Assembly (NCBI GenBank): GCA_044235645.1
Contig: JBIIHQ010000003.1
Location: forward strand, 257,262-321,261
DNA length: 64,000 bases
DNA from: OMIW01 sp044235645
Lineage (GTDB): Bacteria > Bdellovibrionota_C > UBA2361 > OMIW01
Reading direction: 5' to 3'
Both the position numbers and the translations under genes were made by a program. The notes below the pieces were generated by a model that saw only the letters and a list, made by a program, of their open reading frames with translations, was not told the DNA's origin and ran no database searches. Shown here piece by piece: positions 1 to 8,635 of this stretch (positions within the stretch are counted from its first letter, which is position 1; every line of letters starts with the position of its first letter).

Positions 1-2
1 GG

Positions 3-506
3 ACGCTGCTCCTGACTCCTCTGTGGAGCGCTCCTTCCGCCCACCACGACGGCCAGAGTTATTCGAACGTTGAGGACGACTCCACGCTCGAACAACTTGC
101 AACCATCCAAAATATCCTCTTCGACATCGGGGCAGTTCTTGCTTCTCCAGCCGACATAACCTGGCCGACGAAGCGGACGGATCTCACCGATGATGTCAGC
201 CACATTGAACATTGGATCGACATTCTCTCAGCAAAGGTACCCGAATTGCGCTCATTCGTCCTCCCGGGTGGGTCGTTTGCCAATAGCTACCTTCACATCG
301 CAAGAACCGTTTGTCGTCGCGCTGAGCGCTCAGTAGTTGCGCTGGTCCATGAGGAGAGCATGCCTGAGGGAGTCCTCCACTACCTGAATCGGCTCAGCGA
401 TTATTTGTTCGCGCTCGCCCGATTTCACCTCGCTAAAAGTGGAGGAGAAGAGTTCTTGTGGAACCCGGGTGAAAACAAGCCTCGTGGCGACCGGACCCCA
501 TCTTAA
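3..506 (+). CDS. PduO-type cob(I)alamin adenosyltransferase, C-terminal part
   Basis: This is the C-terminal 167 residues of a gene whose start lies before the window. The family transfers the adenosyl group of ATP to cob(I)alamin to make adenosylcobalamin. Visible signatures are LEQLATIQNILFDIGAVLASP-like helix (residues 33-53 of the fragment), LPGGS, the LHIARTVCRRAERSVVAL helix that carries the ATP/cobalamin-contacting Arg residues, and LNRLSDYLFALAR followed by EEFLWNPG near the end. The order and spacing match the PduO family C-terminus. The gene is separated by about 4 kb from the two methylmalonyl-CoA mutase genes, which need its product. Homology is clear; the functional link to the mutase is inference. 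The stop is TAA at 504-506. Confidence 0.85.
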   Translation, partial: TLLLTPLWSAPSAHHDGQSYSNVEDDSTLEQLATIQNILFDIGAVLASPADITWPTKRTDLTDDVSHIEHWIDILSAKVPELRSFVLPGGSFANSYLHIARTVCRRAERSVVALVHEESMPEGVLHYLNRLSDYLFALARFHLAKSGGEEFLWNPGENKPRGDRTPS

Positions 507-559
507 CTTCCTCGTGATGCGCATTTTGAACTGGGGAGCTGCGACCTTTTTCCGGGTTT

Positions 560-1852
560 CTATTTTCGGCCCTCACACACTCGCCGAGAGATTGATTCTG
601 CGACTATTCGGGCACTCCGAAGCGCCCCGTTCAGCGAAGGATACTCAGTCACATCCCCGATTCGATACCGCCCGTCATCTCGCTGAGAAACTCGGTTGGA
701 TGCGGAGATAAAATGGGGCAAAGCACGAGAGATTGAACGAAAACCAAGGAGCCGGACCATTTCCATTTGAAAGCCGAACCAAGTGGCGAGCTCTCGCCTC
801 GCCACTTCACCGGTCTCCTCAATCGAGAGGGAGCTGCGAGTATAACAGGTAACAGCAACGAGGTGCCGTCCGGCGGGAGCGTAAGACGGCTGCACATCCG
901 AGAGCGGAGCGACGACGTTAATCGTTGATCCGTCATCGGCGCCAAGGTAGAGGGTACAACGCTCGGGAAGCGGCGCCGGAATTTCGATAAAGTGAACTGC
1001 TGCCCCGTGAGCCAATATTTTAGGATCCGCCCCTAGAGAACGCGCATCAACAACCAAGGCAGCTTCAATGCGCTCACCACATTCGTCGATAAGATGATTC
1101 CTGCCAAGCTCCGCTATCCTCCGCCCCATCGAAAGCACACCAGCAGGGAGTCCCGCTGCAAGCTGATCTGGAACGGCTTGCATTCCCCCCTCGGGAAGGG
1201 TCGCAGAACCGGCCGAAAATCTCGAAAAAATGAAGGGAAAGAAACAAGCGGCGGTTGAGAGCTCGTGCTCGAGAAATACCCCACCGAAGAAAGGTCGAAA
1301 GAATCGCTCGATAATCTCAGTGCTCAACCTCTCCTGCTCAAGAAATTCACGCACCGATAAGCCGGGAGATTCCGAGAACCGAACCGTTTGTCGGTTTACC
1401 CACCGCGCACGCAAACCGACTATCTTCATCCAATCACGCCATGACCCAATCATCTTCGCCATCATTCGAGGCACCGCTAAAGGTCGTCGCACCGGATCAA
1501 AGAGGGGATAAAAATCACCACGCCAGCGCACAACACACCCCGGCTCAAAGCCGCGAAGATTGAGTGCTGGCACATCAAGCACCCCCGCAAGCTCTTCATA
1601 TGAGTCCAGCAGGACCTGAAATCCATTGTCGAAGCGGAATCCATCCACAAACTCGGAGCCAACTCGTCCACCGACCCGACTCGCCCCCTCGAAAACACGC
1701 ACGGGAACTCCCGCTCGATAAAGCCGAAGCGCGCACGCAAGACCCGACACTCCTGCACCGACGATGCACACGGGACGGTCTGGAATAACCGCGATTGGCC
1801 CATCATCCCCCATCTCAACACCAATCCCACCTCCTCGGTCCTCAACACCCAT
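560..1852 (-). CDS. FAD-dependent amine-oxidase-like oxidoreductase
   Basis: A 430-residue flavoprotein of the phytoene desaturase / protoporphyrinogen oxidase / amine oxidase superfamily. The dinucleotide-binding Rossmann motif VCIVGAGVSGLACALRLYRAG lies at about residues 27-47, followed by the FEGASRVGGRVGS segment that contacts the FAD adenosine and the DGFRFDNGFQVL stretch typical of NAD(P)-binding_8 proteins. A second FAD contact near the C-terminus is suggested by RIGDVTEYPSLNGALRSA (a G-D-...-G-A pattern). Close relatives are usually annotated only as FAD-dependent oxidoreductases of unknown substrate. The start codon region overlaps the end of the quinone reductase gene at 1842-1852, so the two are probably cotranscribed. 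A shorter start at the ATG 13 residues in is possible. Confidence 0.8.
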   Translation of the reverse strand: MGVEDRGGGIGVEMGDDGPIAVIPDRPVCIVGAGVSGLACALRLYRAGVPVRVFEGASRVGGRVGSEFVDGFRFDNGFQVLLDSYEELAGVLDVPALNLRGFEPGCVVRWRGDFYPLFDPVRRPLAVPRMMAKMIGSWRDWMKIVGLRARWVNRQTVRFSESPGLSVREFLEQERLSTEIIERFFRPFFGGVFLEHELSTAACFFPFIFSRFSAGSATLPEGGMQAVPDQLAAGLPAGVLSMGRRIAELGRNHLIDECGERIEAALVVDARSLGADPKILAHGAAVHFIEIPAPLPERCTLYLGADDGSTINVVAPLSDVQPSYAPAGRHLVAVTCYTRSSLSIEETGEVARRELATWFGFQMEMVRLLGFRSISRALPHFISASNRVSQRDDGRYRIGDVTEYPSLNGALRSARIVAESISRRVCEGRK

Positions 1853-2876
1853 AGTCGCCCTCTCCCAGCTCAGGACGAATCTGGATGATAAGCTTGCCGA
1901 GGTTTTTATTCTCGATCATCCGCTCATGCGCCTCATGTGCTCGCTCCATCGGAAAAACCGAATCGACCCGAGGAACGAGCGTTCCTTCCTGAACTTTTTC
2001 CTCGATCATCGTCCAAACTCCCCGCACAAGGGCACCCTTTTCCTCACTGGAGCGGCTGCGCAAATTAGTACCCACTATCCGCAGCCGCTCCCGAATAAGC
2101 CGAGAGAGATCCACTTCACCCTTCCTTCCTCCGAGAAAACCAATAGAGACTAACCGCCCTCCTTTTGTAAGGAGCGAAAGATGCTCGGCGAATCGCTCCC
2201 CTCCGACGACGTCAAGAAGGAGATCTACGCCGCGACCTTTCGTTATTTCCGCGACGCGCTCCACGACGTTTTCATCCCTGTAGTTGAGAGAAAAATCCGC
2301 ACCAAGCCCCCGACACACCTCTCCTTTTTCTGCCGTTCCCGCCGTGGCGATCACCCGCGCTCCCGCGAGCTTTGCCAACTGGATAGCGGCACACCCCACG
2401 CCACTTCCTCCTCCCGTGACGAGGACCATATCCCCGGCATGCAGCCCCCCCTCCACTCCGAGTGCCATATAGGCAGTGGTATATGCTTCGGGAAAAGCAG
2501 CACCGAGAGAAAAGCTCCAACTCGGCGGCAGCGGGATTACCTGACACGCCGGAACATGCACCATCTCGGCGTAGCCACCCCCCGCAAGGAGCGCGGCAAC
2601 CCGTTGACCAACCCCAAGATGGGCCACTCCTGCACCCATAGCTCGGACAATACCCGAAACCTCAAGTCCAAGGATCTCACTTTCACCCAACGGCGGGGGG
2701 TAGAGCCCCCGTGCCTGTAAGATATCCGCGCGGTTAACTCCAGCGCAGACGACTTCGATGGCAACGTGGGTGGGGGGAAGGGGGTCGGGATGTGGTGGAT
2801 CGGGGATGACCGTGGGGACGAGGGTGTAGGGGAGGAGCGGGTTGATGGATTCGGGTCGCGCGGTGAGGGCTTGCAT
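1842..2876 (-). CDS. NAD(P)H quinone oxidoreductase, PIG3-like MDR family
   Basis: A 344-residue zinc-free medium-chain dehydrogenase/reductase. The N-terminal GroES-like domain contains AGVNRADILQARGLYPPP, diagnostic of the PIG3/QOR branch, and the Rossmann fold carries VLVTGGGSGVGCAAIQLAKLAG (A-x-x-G-V-G type NADPH loop) around residues 145-165. SIGFLGGRKGEVDL and the C-terminal EAHERMIENKNLGKLIIQ are also family signatures. No zinc-binding cysteine cluster is present. Family members reduce quinones or other alpha,beta-unsaturated carbonyls with NADPH. The start ATG has GGAG seven bases upstream. Its 3' end overlaps the FAD oxidoreductase by 11 bp, which suggests a two-gene operon read leftwards. 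Confidence 0.85.
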   Translation of the reverse strand: MQALTARPESINPLLPYTLVPTVIPDPPHPDPLPPTHVAIEVVCAGVNRADILQARGLYPPPLGESEILGLEVSGIVRAMGAGVAHLGVGQRVAALLAGGGYAEMVHVPACQVIPLPPSWSFSLGAAFPEAYTTAYMALGVEGGLHAGDMVLVTGGGSGVGCAAIQLAKLAGARVIATAGTAEKGEVCRGLGADFSLNYRDENVVERVAEITKGRGVDLLLDVVGGERFAEHLSLLTKGGRLVSIGFLGGRKGEVDLSRLIRERLRIVGTNLRSRSSEEKGALVRGVWTMIEEKVQEGTLVPRVDSVFPMERAHEAHERMIENKNLGKLIIQIRPELGEGDYGC

Positions 2877-3017
2877 GAGTGCTCCATGAGCAGGAATTGG
2901 AAGATCACAAGCATGATCCCCCGGATAAGGAGGTCGGGCAAGGTCTCGATTTCTCAGAAGAGGATTGGCATTTAGTCAAGATCTTGTTCATAATAGGGGG
3001 GAGTTCGCATCAATTTG

Positions 3018-3617
3018 ATGTATTACTTTGGGCTAATTGCGAAGGCGGTCCTTGTCGGCCTCCTCGGGTCAGCTGACGGGGTCGTTCATACAATGAGCCA
3101 TCCTGGCCTTTTTGAACGGAGGGGTTTTTGCCTCCTCTGGGCATCGGTCGCAGCCGGCCTCCACTTCTCATTCAAAGTGGTAGCCTCATCAGTGGCGACA
3201 TCGCAAAGCGGAGAAATCATTTCGATTTTTCTTCGCTTTCTTGTGCTCGGATGCATCGCCTTCATTATCTGGTCCTCCAGATGTGAGAGCGAAAGTCACG
3301 CTGGACCGTGGACCATCGCGGCACCCCGGTTATGGGCACTTCCAGCCCTGTTGGGAGCCGTTGATGCGATTCCCGTGGGTTTCGTCAAGGGCTTGGTTTT
3401 TGAAACCTCGCCCGCGTTACTGGTGGTGCAATGCGCCGTTAGTAGCGTTGCACTAGGTTGCACAACGTTTGTGGTTGCCCGGCTCGCTGCTCGAGCACAT
3501 CGCCGCAGACGTAGAACCGCATCGACTGCTTCGGCAGCTCGCGTGGTTCACCACTTGTTGCTAGGAGTCATGTTTGGGATTGTCCTCAGGGACATACACC
3601 AGCAGATCCTCGGGTAA
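3018..3617 (+). CDS. polytopic membrane protein of unknown function
   Basis: A 199-residue hydrophobic protein that I cannot assign to a family. About five membrane segments can be seen (GLIAKAVLVGLLGSADGVV, CLLWASVAAGLHFSFKVVA, ISIFLRFLVLGCIAFIIW, LWALPALLGAVDAIPVGFV, LLVVQCAVSSVALGCTTFVV) with an Arg-rich cytoplasmic loop AHRRRRR near residue 165. ATG at 3018 is chosen; a TTG directly before it at 3015 is an alternative. GGGGGGAG at about 2995-3003 could serve either start. It is followed by a strong hairpin at 3654-3684 and seems to be a single transcription unit, divergent from the quinone reductase. Confidence 0.65.
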   Translation: MYYFGLIAKAVLVGLLGSADGVVHTMSHPGLFERRGFCLLWASVAAGLHFSFKVVASSVATSQSGEIISIFLRFLVLGCIAFIIWSSRCESESHAGPWTIAAPRLWALPALLGAVDAIPVGFVKGLVFETSPALLVVQCAVSSVALGCTTFVVARLAARAHRRRRRTASTASAARVVHHLLLGVMFGIVLRDIHQQILG

Positions 3618-3653
3618 ACAAGTCTTCCTTCGGTTTACTGAAGGTTCCTCCCC

Positions 3654-3684
3654 TAGGACAGGCTCTCGCCTGTCCTACACTTTT
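3654..3684 (+). terminator. intrinsic terminator after the membrane protein gene
   Basis: A perfect 10-bp stem (TAGGACAGGC / GCCTGTCCTA) closed by a TCTC loop at 3654-3677 is followed by CACTTTT. It lies 37 bp after the stop of the membrane protein gene. Confidence 0.7.
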
Positions 3685-3896
3685 CAACTCATGCCCTCCC
3701 ATACCTGAGGACCCCCGAGCGTCATACCCCCCCCGCTTCCTGACGAAGCCCCCTCACCGTCACAATCTTTTCTCTCCCTCGGGCCCCGATACTCGATCAG
3801 GCAGGATATCCGAGACCGTGCAAGCAAAGGAGAAAGCAGAGGGGATTGCATTGAAGTCCAGCATCTGGCATCTTGGTGAGCGTTCGATTTAGGTTT

Positions 3897-4319
3897 ATGC
3901 TCAAAGGAAGTTGGGAGGCCCTCTGGACGTTTGCTGTCGCCTTCGGGCTGGCCGCTACTTCTCAGTGGTATGCCGCCAATCTCATGGGCGCGAAGGTCCA
4001 CACCCTCTATTTGTTCACCGTCGGGCTCCTGCTAGGAGTAGCAATCGCCTCCAGGCAACTGCCACCCACATGGCTCCTTTTTGGGTGTTTCGGGGTCCTT
4101 GGTATCATTGTACCCGAGGATCCCTTCTGGGTGATTCCTGAGAACCCGCTGGGCATAATTCTCAGTAGCCTCACAAGAGCAAGTGTCCTCGGGGGATTAT
4201 ATCTTGGGGCTTCCCTCATCACCGCTCAGTGGCGGTGGGGAAGGTCGGTTAAGCTGGTTCTCCACAGCGTGTTGACGGCGCTCGTCGTAGCACTCCTCGT
4301 GTCGGCTTTCATGCCGTAA
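3897..4319 (+). CDS. small polytopic membrane protein of unknown function
   Basis: A 140-residue hydrophobic protein with about five membrane spans: FAVAFGLAATSQWYAANLMG, LYLFTVGLLLGVAIA, TWLLFGCFGVLGIIVP, TRASVLGGLYLGASLI and VLTALVVALLVSAFMP at the extreme C-terminus. I do not recognise a family. The ATG at 3897 is preferred; an in-frame TTG-GTG pair at 3873-3878 would add eight residues, but no good Shine-Dalgarno sequence is visible for either. It is followed by a clear terminator and is read towards the convergent mutase genes. Confidence 0.6.
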   Translation: MLKGSWEALWTFAVAFGLAATSQWYAANLMGAKVHTLYLFTVGLLLGVAIASRQLPPTWLLFGCFGVLGIIVPEDPFWVIPENPLGIILSSLTRASVLGGLYLGASLITAQWRWGRSVKLVLHSVLTALVVALLVSAFMP

Positions 4320-4340
4320 GCAGGAAAGAATCCCGACCTC

Positions 4341-4379
4341 ACCGGGCGTATCGCATCGCGACGCCCGGTGTCACTTTTT
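4341..4379 (+). terminator. intrinsic terminator
   Basis: Stem ACCGGGCGT (4341-4349) pairs with ACGCCCGGT (4361-4369) around an 11-base loop, followed by GTCACTTTTT. It ends the membrane protein gene before the convergent mutase small-subunit gene. Confidence 0.75.
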
Positions 4380-4397
4380 CGCATTCACCCCCAACGC

Positions 4398-4838
4398 TTA
4401 TCGCGTTGACCGAACAGCGGCCCGCACCCACGCCACTATCTCCTCCATCTTAACCCCCGGCCCAAACAATTCCCCCACCCCCTGAGCCTTCAATGCTTTG
4501 ATATCTCCCTTCGGAATAATCCCACCGCCGAACACAACGATATCGGACGCTCTCTCCTCTTTGAGAAGCTGCAACACCGCCGGAAAAAGGGTCATGTGCG
4601 CTCCCGACAAAATGCTCATCCCGATACAATCGACATCTTCCTGAATAGCGCTCCGCACTATCATCTCGGGAGTCTGGTGGAGGCCGGTATAAATCACCTC
4701 CATTCCAGCATCGCGCAGCGCCCGTGCGACAACTTTTGCCCCACGATCGTGACCGTCGAGCCCCGGCTTGGCAATAAGAATCCGAATGGGGCTATGCTCC
4801 TGTTGCGCCACTTTACTCTCTGGATCATCTGCCGTCAT
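4398..4838 (-). CDS. methylmalonyl-CoA mutase, B12-binding (small) subunit
   Basis: A 146-residue stand-alone cobalamin-binding domain. RILIAKPGLDGHDRGAKVVA carries the D-x-H-x-x-G motif whose histidine is the lower axial cobalt ligand; SILSGAH and VVFGGGIIP are the other two loops of the fold. The split arrangement, with this domain on its own chain, is known from archaeal and some bacterial methylmalonyl-CoA and related acyl-CoA mutases. It lies 24 bp after the large subunit gene in the same operon. The two chains together isomerise (R)-methylmalonyl-CoA to succinyl-CoA in the cytoplasm. Isobutyryl-CoA or ethylmalonyl-CoA mutase activity cannot be excluded from the sequence alone. Confidence 0.9.
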   Translation of the reverse strand: MTADDPESKVAQQEHSPIRILIAKPGLDGHDRGAKVVARALRDAGMEVIYTGLHQTPEMIVRSAIQEDVDCIGMSILSGAHMTLFPAVLQLLKEERASDIVVFGGGIIPKGDIKALKAQGVGELFGPGVKMEEIVAWVRAAVRSTR

Positions 4839-4862
4839 CGCAACCCCCTCACCAATTCCCGG

Positions 4863-6575
4863 TTACACCAGCCCCGGATCTCGATACTCCCCACATTCTG
4901 ATCGAAACACCTCTGACGCCTCACCAAGGGTAACTCCCGAATCGACGGCATCAACGAGAGGTTCCATCACATTGCCCCGATCTCGGCACACCTGGTGCAA
5001 CCGTTCCAGAGCTGCAGCGTGAGTGATTGGGTTTCGCGCCGCCTTGAATTGAGCGAGTCGCTCCCTTTGATCGCGTTCTATAGCGGGATCAATGTGATGA
5101 GTCGGAATTGACAGGTCTTCCTCGGCATCAACAAACTTGTTCACTCCGACCTGCACCTCATCGAGTCGCTCCAAACGGAGCTGAAACTGATACGCTGCCT
5201 CTGCTATCTCATGTTGCGGATATCCAAGCTGCACCGCTCGAAGCATTCCTCCGAACTCATCGATCTTGGCGATATAAGCGAGTGCTTCACGCTCTATCTC
5301 GTCGGTGAGCTGCTCGAGGTAAAAAGATCCCCCCAATGGATCGACGGTATTAGTGACCCCCGTCTCCTCAGCGATAATCTGCTGCGTCCGCAATGCCACC
5401 TTTACAGCTTCCTCCGTGGGTAGTGAAAGCGTTTCATCCATCGAATTGGTGTGGAGCGATTGAACACCACCGAGAACTGCTGCGAGCGCCTGAAGGGCAA
5501 CGCGCGCGACGTTATTGACGGGCTGTTGCGCCGTGAGACTTACTCCGGCTGTCTGGGCGTGGGTGCGAAGCATCATTGAACGGGGATCGCGAGCACCGAA
5601 TCGCTCCTTCATGAAGCGCGCCCACATCCGCCGTGCTGCTCTGAATTTTGCGATCTCCTCGAAGAAATCATTGTGCACATCGAAAAAAAACGAGAGCCGC
5701 GGAGCGAAGGTGTCTATCTCCATGCCACGGCTCAAACACTCTTCAACATATCCGAGCCCGTCAGCAAGGGTGAACGCAAGCTCCTGTACTGCCGTGGCAC
5801 CTGCTTCACGGATATGATACCCGCTAATGCTTATCGGATTAAATCGGGGAACTTGGGCAGCACAGAACTGAATGACATCACACGCCAATCTTACTGACGG
5901 CTCGGGGGGCGATATCCACTCCTTCTGCGCGATAAACTCCTTAAACATGTCATTCTGGATCGTCCCGCCGAGCCGATCGAACGGAATACCCCGCCGCCGC
6001 GCAACGGCTACATACATCGCAAATGCAATGGGTGCGGTACAGTTAATCGTCATCGAGGTGGAGACCGACGCAAGATCGATCCCAGCGAAGAGCCGCTCCA
6101 TATCCTCGATCGATGATACCGAGACTCCCTCCCGACCTACCTCACCGAGGGACCGTTTATGATCGGCATCGTAACCCATCAACGAAGGCATATCGAATGC
6201 AGTCGAAAGCCCCGTCTGGCCGTGCTCAAGCAGATAGCGAAATCGTCGATTGGTATCCTCCGGGGTACCAAAACCCGCGAATTGGCGCATCGTCCAGAGA
6301 CGACCACGATACATCGTCGCATGGATCCCTCGAGTGAAGGGGTATTCACCGGGATAGCCGATCGACTCCCGTTGATCCCGAGCGTCTCCGTCCTCCCACG
6401 AGACTACAGTCGGCTGAGGACGAAAGCTGATAGATTCAAACGCTCGCTTTCGCTCACCCACTCCCTGGCCGCCTTTTGCGAGCTGCTCGGAGCGCCACGC
6501 GGAGATATCTGTCGAGCGGCGATTTGTTGATTGAGAATCCTCTGCCGTGGGCCCTTTTTCTTCCTTTTTTTCCAT
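4863..6575 (-). CDS. methylmalonyl-CoA mutase, catalytic (large) subunit
   Basis: A 570-residue TIM-barrel subunit of an adenosylcobalamin-dependent acyl-CoA mutase. Landmarks are YPFTRGIHATMYRGRLWTMR (residues 77-96; acyl-CoA entry segment), QFAGFGTPEDTN, GLSTAFDMPSLMGYD, the STSMTINCTAP strand, GTIQNDMFKEFIAQ and SISGYHIREAGA with the active-site histidine, and HTNSMDETLSLPTEEA. The chain stops before the B12 domain, which is encoded next door. Its ATG lies directly after the acyl-CoA dehydrogenase stop, so translation is probably coupled. A charged N-terminal extension of some 55 residues precedes the barrel. The family assignment is firm; exact substrate preference (methylmalonyl- versus another branched acyl-CoA) is inferred. 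Confidence 0.93.
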   Translation of the reverse strand: MEKKEEKGPTAEDSQSTNRRSTDISAWRSEQLAKGGQGVGERKRAFESISFRPQPTVVSWEDGDARDQRESIGYPGEYPFTRGIHATMYRGRLWTMRQFAGFGTPEDTNRRFRYLLEHGQTGLSTAFDMPSLMGYDADHKRSLGEVGREGVSVSSIEDMERLFAGIDLASVSTSMTINCTAPIAFAMYVAVARRRGIPFDRLGGTIQNDMFKEFIAQKEWISPPEPSVRLACDVIQFCAAQVPRFNPISISGYHIREAGATAVQELAFTLADGLGYVEECLSRGMEIDTFAPRLSFFFDVHNDFFEEIAKFRAARRMWARFMKERFGARDPRSMMLRTHAQTAGVSLTAQQPVNNVARVALQALAAVLGGVQSLHTNSMDETLSLPTEEAVKVALRTQQIIAEETGVTNTVDPLGGSFYLEQLTDEIEREALAYIAKIDEFGGMLRAVQLGYPQHEIAEAAYQFQLRLERLDEVQVGVNKFVDAEEDLSIPTHHIDPAIERDQRERLAQFKAARNPITHAAALERLHQVCRDRGNVMEPLVDAVDSGVTLGEASEVFRSECGEYRDPGLV

Positions 6576-6576
6576 C

Positions 6577-7743
6577 TCACGCCCCCTCTTTTATGAGAAG
6601 GGACGCGATCACCAGTCGTTGAATTTCAGAGGTACCCTCGTATATCTCCGTTATCTTAGCATCTCGAAGGTGGCGCTCCGCAGGATAATCTCTCACATAA
6701 CCGTAGCCGCCATGAATCTGGATGCCTTTATCCGCACACTGCATCGCGGCCTGAGACGCGAAAAGCTTCGCTTGAGCCGCTTCACGTGCATATGGCTGTC
6801 CCGCCTCTTTCCGTCGCGCCGCTGCAAGAGTGAGATAACGTGCCGCATCGATCTGGGTGATCATATCCGCAAGGTAATTCTGGATGGATTGATGCTCGAT
6901 GATCGCCTTTCCGAAGGTTTTTCTCTCCTTCCCATAGGCGAGCGCATCGGCAAGCGCTGCTCGCGCTATTCCGATGGCCTGCGAGGCTACTCCAATCCGG
7001 CCCCCGTTAAGGGTGTGCATCGCGATAGAAAACCCCTTGCCCTCCGCCCCCAGAAGGTTTTCACTCGTGAGTTCGACCTCATCATACTGAATACTCGCTG
7101 TCGACGAGGCTCTGATACCAAGCTTCTCCTCGTGTTTGCCGACCGTTATCCCAGGTAGCTTCATATCATGAACAAAGGCCGAGACCCCTTTGTATCCCGC
7201 CGCGGTATCAGCAGTCGCAAGGAGGACACAATAACCAGCGTCAGGAGCATTCGTGATCCAGTTCTTTGTACCCGATACGATAAAAGAATCCCCAGACCGA
7301 CGATACTGACACGTCAGAGCGGCTGCATCGCTACCCGTTCCGGGCTCCGACAGCGCAAAACACCCGAGGTGCTGACCCATCGCAAGAGGGCGCGCAAATC
7401 GCTCCCACTGGTGGGGATTACCAAATTCCAGAACAGGCCACAAGCAGAGAGAGTTGTGAGCACTAACGATAATCGAGGTAGAGGCACAAGCTGCAGCGAG
7501 CTCCTCAATAACGAGCGCGTACGCCACAACGCTGAGTGCTGCTCCGCCAAGCGGCTCAGGAGCAAGGGCACCGAGGATTCCGAGACCACCAAGCCTTTTG
7601 ATAATATCAGCCGGAAACACCCCCTGTTGATCGAGCTCCGCAGCTCGGGGAGCTATCTCCTCGCGCGAGAACTGACGCACCATATCGCGCACCGCCTGCT
7701 CCTCCTCGGTCAATGCAAAGGCGAATCCGTCACACCATCCCAT
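6577..7743 (-). CDS. acyl-CoA dehydrogenase
   Basis: A 388-residue acyl-CoA dehydrogenase of the short/branched-chain type, oxidising an acyl-CoA to its 2,3-enoyl-CoA with FAD and electron-transfer flavoprotein. Seen are CFALSEPGTGSDAAAL (FAD/substrate loop), SGTKNWITNAPDAGY, the NLLGAEGKGFSIAMHTLNGGRIGVASQAIGIA helix region, QIHGGYGYVRDYPAERHLRD and YEGTSEIQRLVIA; the latter holds the Glu positions used as catalytic base in this subfamily. Length is typical. It sits between an enoyl-CoA hydratase gene (53 bp upstream) and the mutase large subunit (1 bp downstream), consistent with one acyl-CoA catabolic operon. Confidence 0.93.
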   Translation of the reverse strand: MGWCDGFAFALTEEEQAVRDMVRQFSREEIAPRAAELDQQGVFPADIIKRLGGLGILGALAPEPLGGAALSVVAYALVIEELAAACASTSIIVSAHNSLCLWPVLEFGNPHQWERFARPLAMGQHLGCFALSEPGTGSDAAALTCQYRRSGDSFIVSGTKNWITNAPDAGYCVLLATADTAAGYKGVSAFVHDMKLPGITVGKHEEKLGIRASSTASIQYDEVELTSENLLGAEGKGFSIAMHTLNGGRIGVASQAIGIARAALADALAYGKERKTFGKAIIEHQSIQNYLADMITQIDAARYLTLAAARRKEAGQPYAREAAQAKLFASQAAMQCADKGIQIHGGYGYVRDYPAERHLRDAKITEIYEGTSEIQRLVIASLLIKEGA

Positions 7744-7795
7744 AGCACCTACACTATTTTTAAAAACGGACGAATGTCAGGGAATCTCAATTCCC

Positions 7796-8590
7796 TCACC
7801 GACCGGAAAATTGGGGTTTTCGCTTCTCGAGAAATGCTGTCATCCCCTCATCCCTATCCGCAGTGGCAAACAGGGCGAGAAAACCCTCCACCTCGCGTCT
7901 CATCCCTGCCAGCTGATCACTCTCAACGGTGGCATTAATGACTCGCTTAACTGAGGCTACCGCAAGAGGAGCGCGGGCTGCTATCCGCTCTGCGAGTGCA
8001 ATAACCTCCCTGTCGAAATCCAACGCATCAAATACGCGGTCGACCAGTCCTAACGTCAACGCCTCAGAGGCACCGATAAGGTCCCCTGTCATACACAAAA
8101 ACCGCGCCGCTCCGACACCACACCGTGAAATAAGCCGCTGCGTCCCTCCGAACCCCGGCATGACACCGAGATTGACCTCGGGGAGCCCCACCTTTGCATT
8201 GGTGCCAGCTACGATAATATCGCAGGCAAGCGCCAATTCGAGACCACCACCGAGCGCGTAGCCATGGACAGCCGCGATAACGGGTGCGTGAAACTGTTCT
8301 ATCGTCCGAAGCGCTCTCTGCCCGAGTTCGATGTAATCGGCTATCGCGCGGGGCCCCAGGTCGAACATTGCCCGTATATCTGCTCCTGCGACGAAGGCCT
8401 TTTCTCCTGCCCCCTTGAGTACGACAACTCGTATCGCCCGATCTTCGCCAAGATGAAGAAACTCATTATGGAGCGTGAGAAGAACATCGGGGTTGAGCGC
8501 ATTGAGGTGCTCAGGCCGATGGATGGTCACGGTCGCCACCGCGCCCTGCTTTGCTACGACAATTGGTGCGTGTTGTGTCATTGAGAGCAC
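7796..8590 (-). CDS. enoyl-CoA hydratase / isomerase family protein
   Basis: A 264-residue crotonase-fold enzyme, predicted to hydrate 2,3-enoyl-CoA made by the neighbouring dehydrogenase. The oxyanion-hole loops are visible as GEKAFVAGADIRAMF and HGYALGGGLELALACDIIVA; LPEVNLGVMPGFGGTQRL supplies the region of the catalytic Glu. Length and the C-terminal AFLEKRKPQFSGR tail are typical of short-chain hydratases. Crotonase paralogues vary in chemistry (hydratase, isomerase, hydrolase), so the exact reaction is inferred from the operon. ATG at 8590 is kept; a second ATG four codons in (MTQHAPIV) is an equally possible start. Confidence 0.9.
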   Translation of the reverse strand: MLSMTQHAPIVVAKQGAVATVTIHRPEHLNALNPDVLLTLHNEFLHLGEDRAIRVVVLKGAGEKAFVAGADIRAMFDLGPRAIADYIELGQRALRTIEQFHAPVIAAVHGYALGGGLELALACDIIVAGTNAKVGLPEVNLGVMPGFGGTQRLISRCGVGAARFLCMTGDLIGASEALTLGLVDRVFDALDFDREVIALAERIAARAPLAVASVKRVINATVESDQLAGMRREVEGFLALFATADRDEGMTAFLEKRKPQFSGR

Positions 8591-8635
8591 TCCCGAAGGC
8601 GAAGAGAGGACGCAGCGCGAGAGTTGGTGAGGGAG

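Noticed and set aside
3684..4001. 105-codon minus-strand frame overlapping the small membrane protein
   Set aside because: Composition is not protein-like and it overlaps a hydrophobic gene on the other strand.
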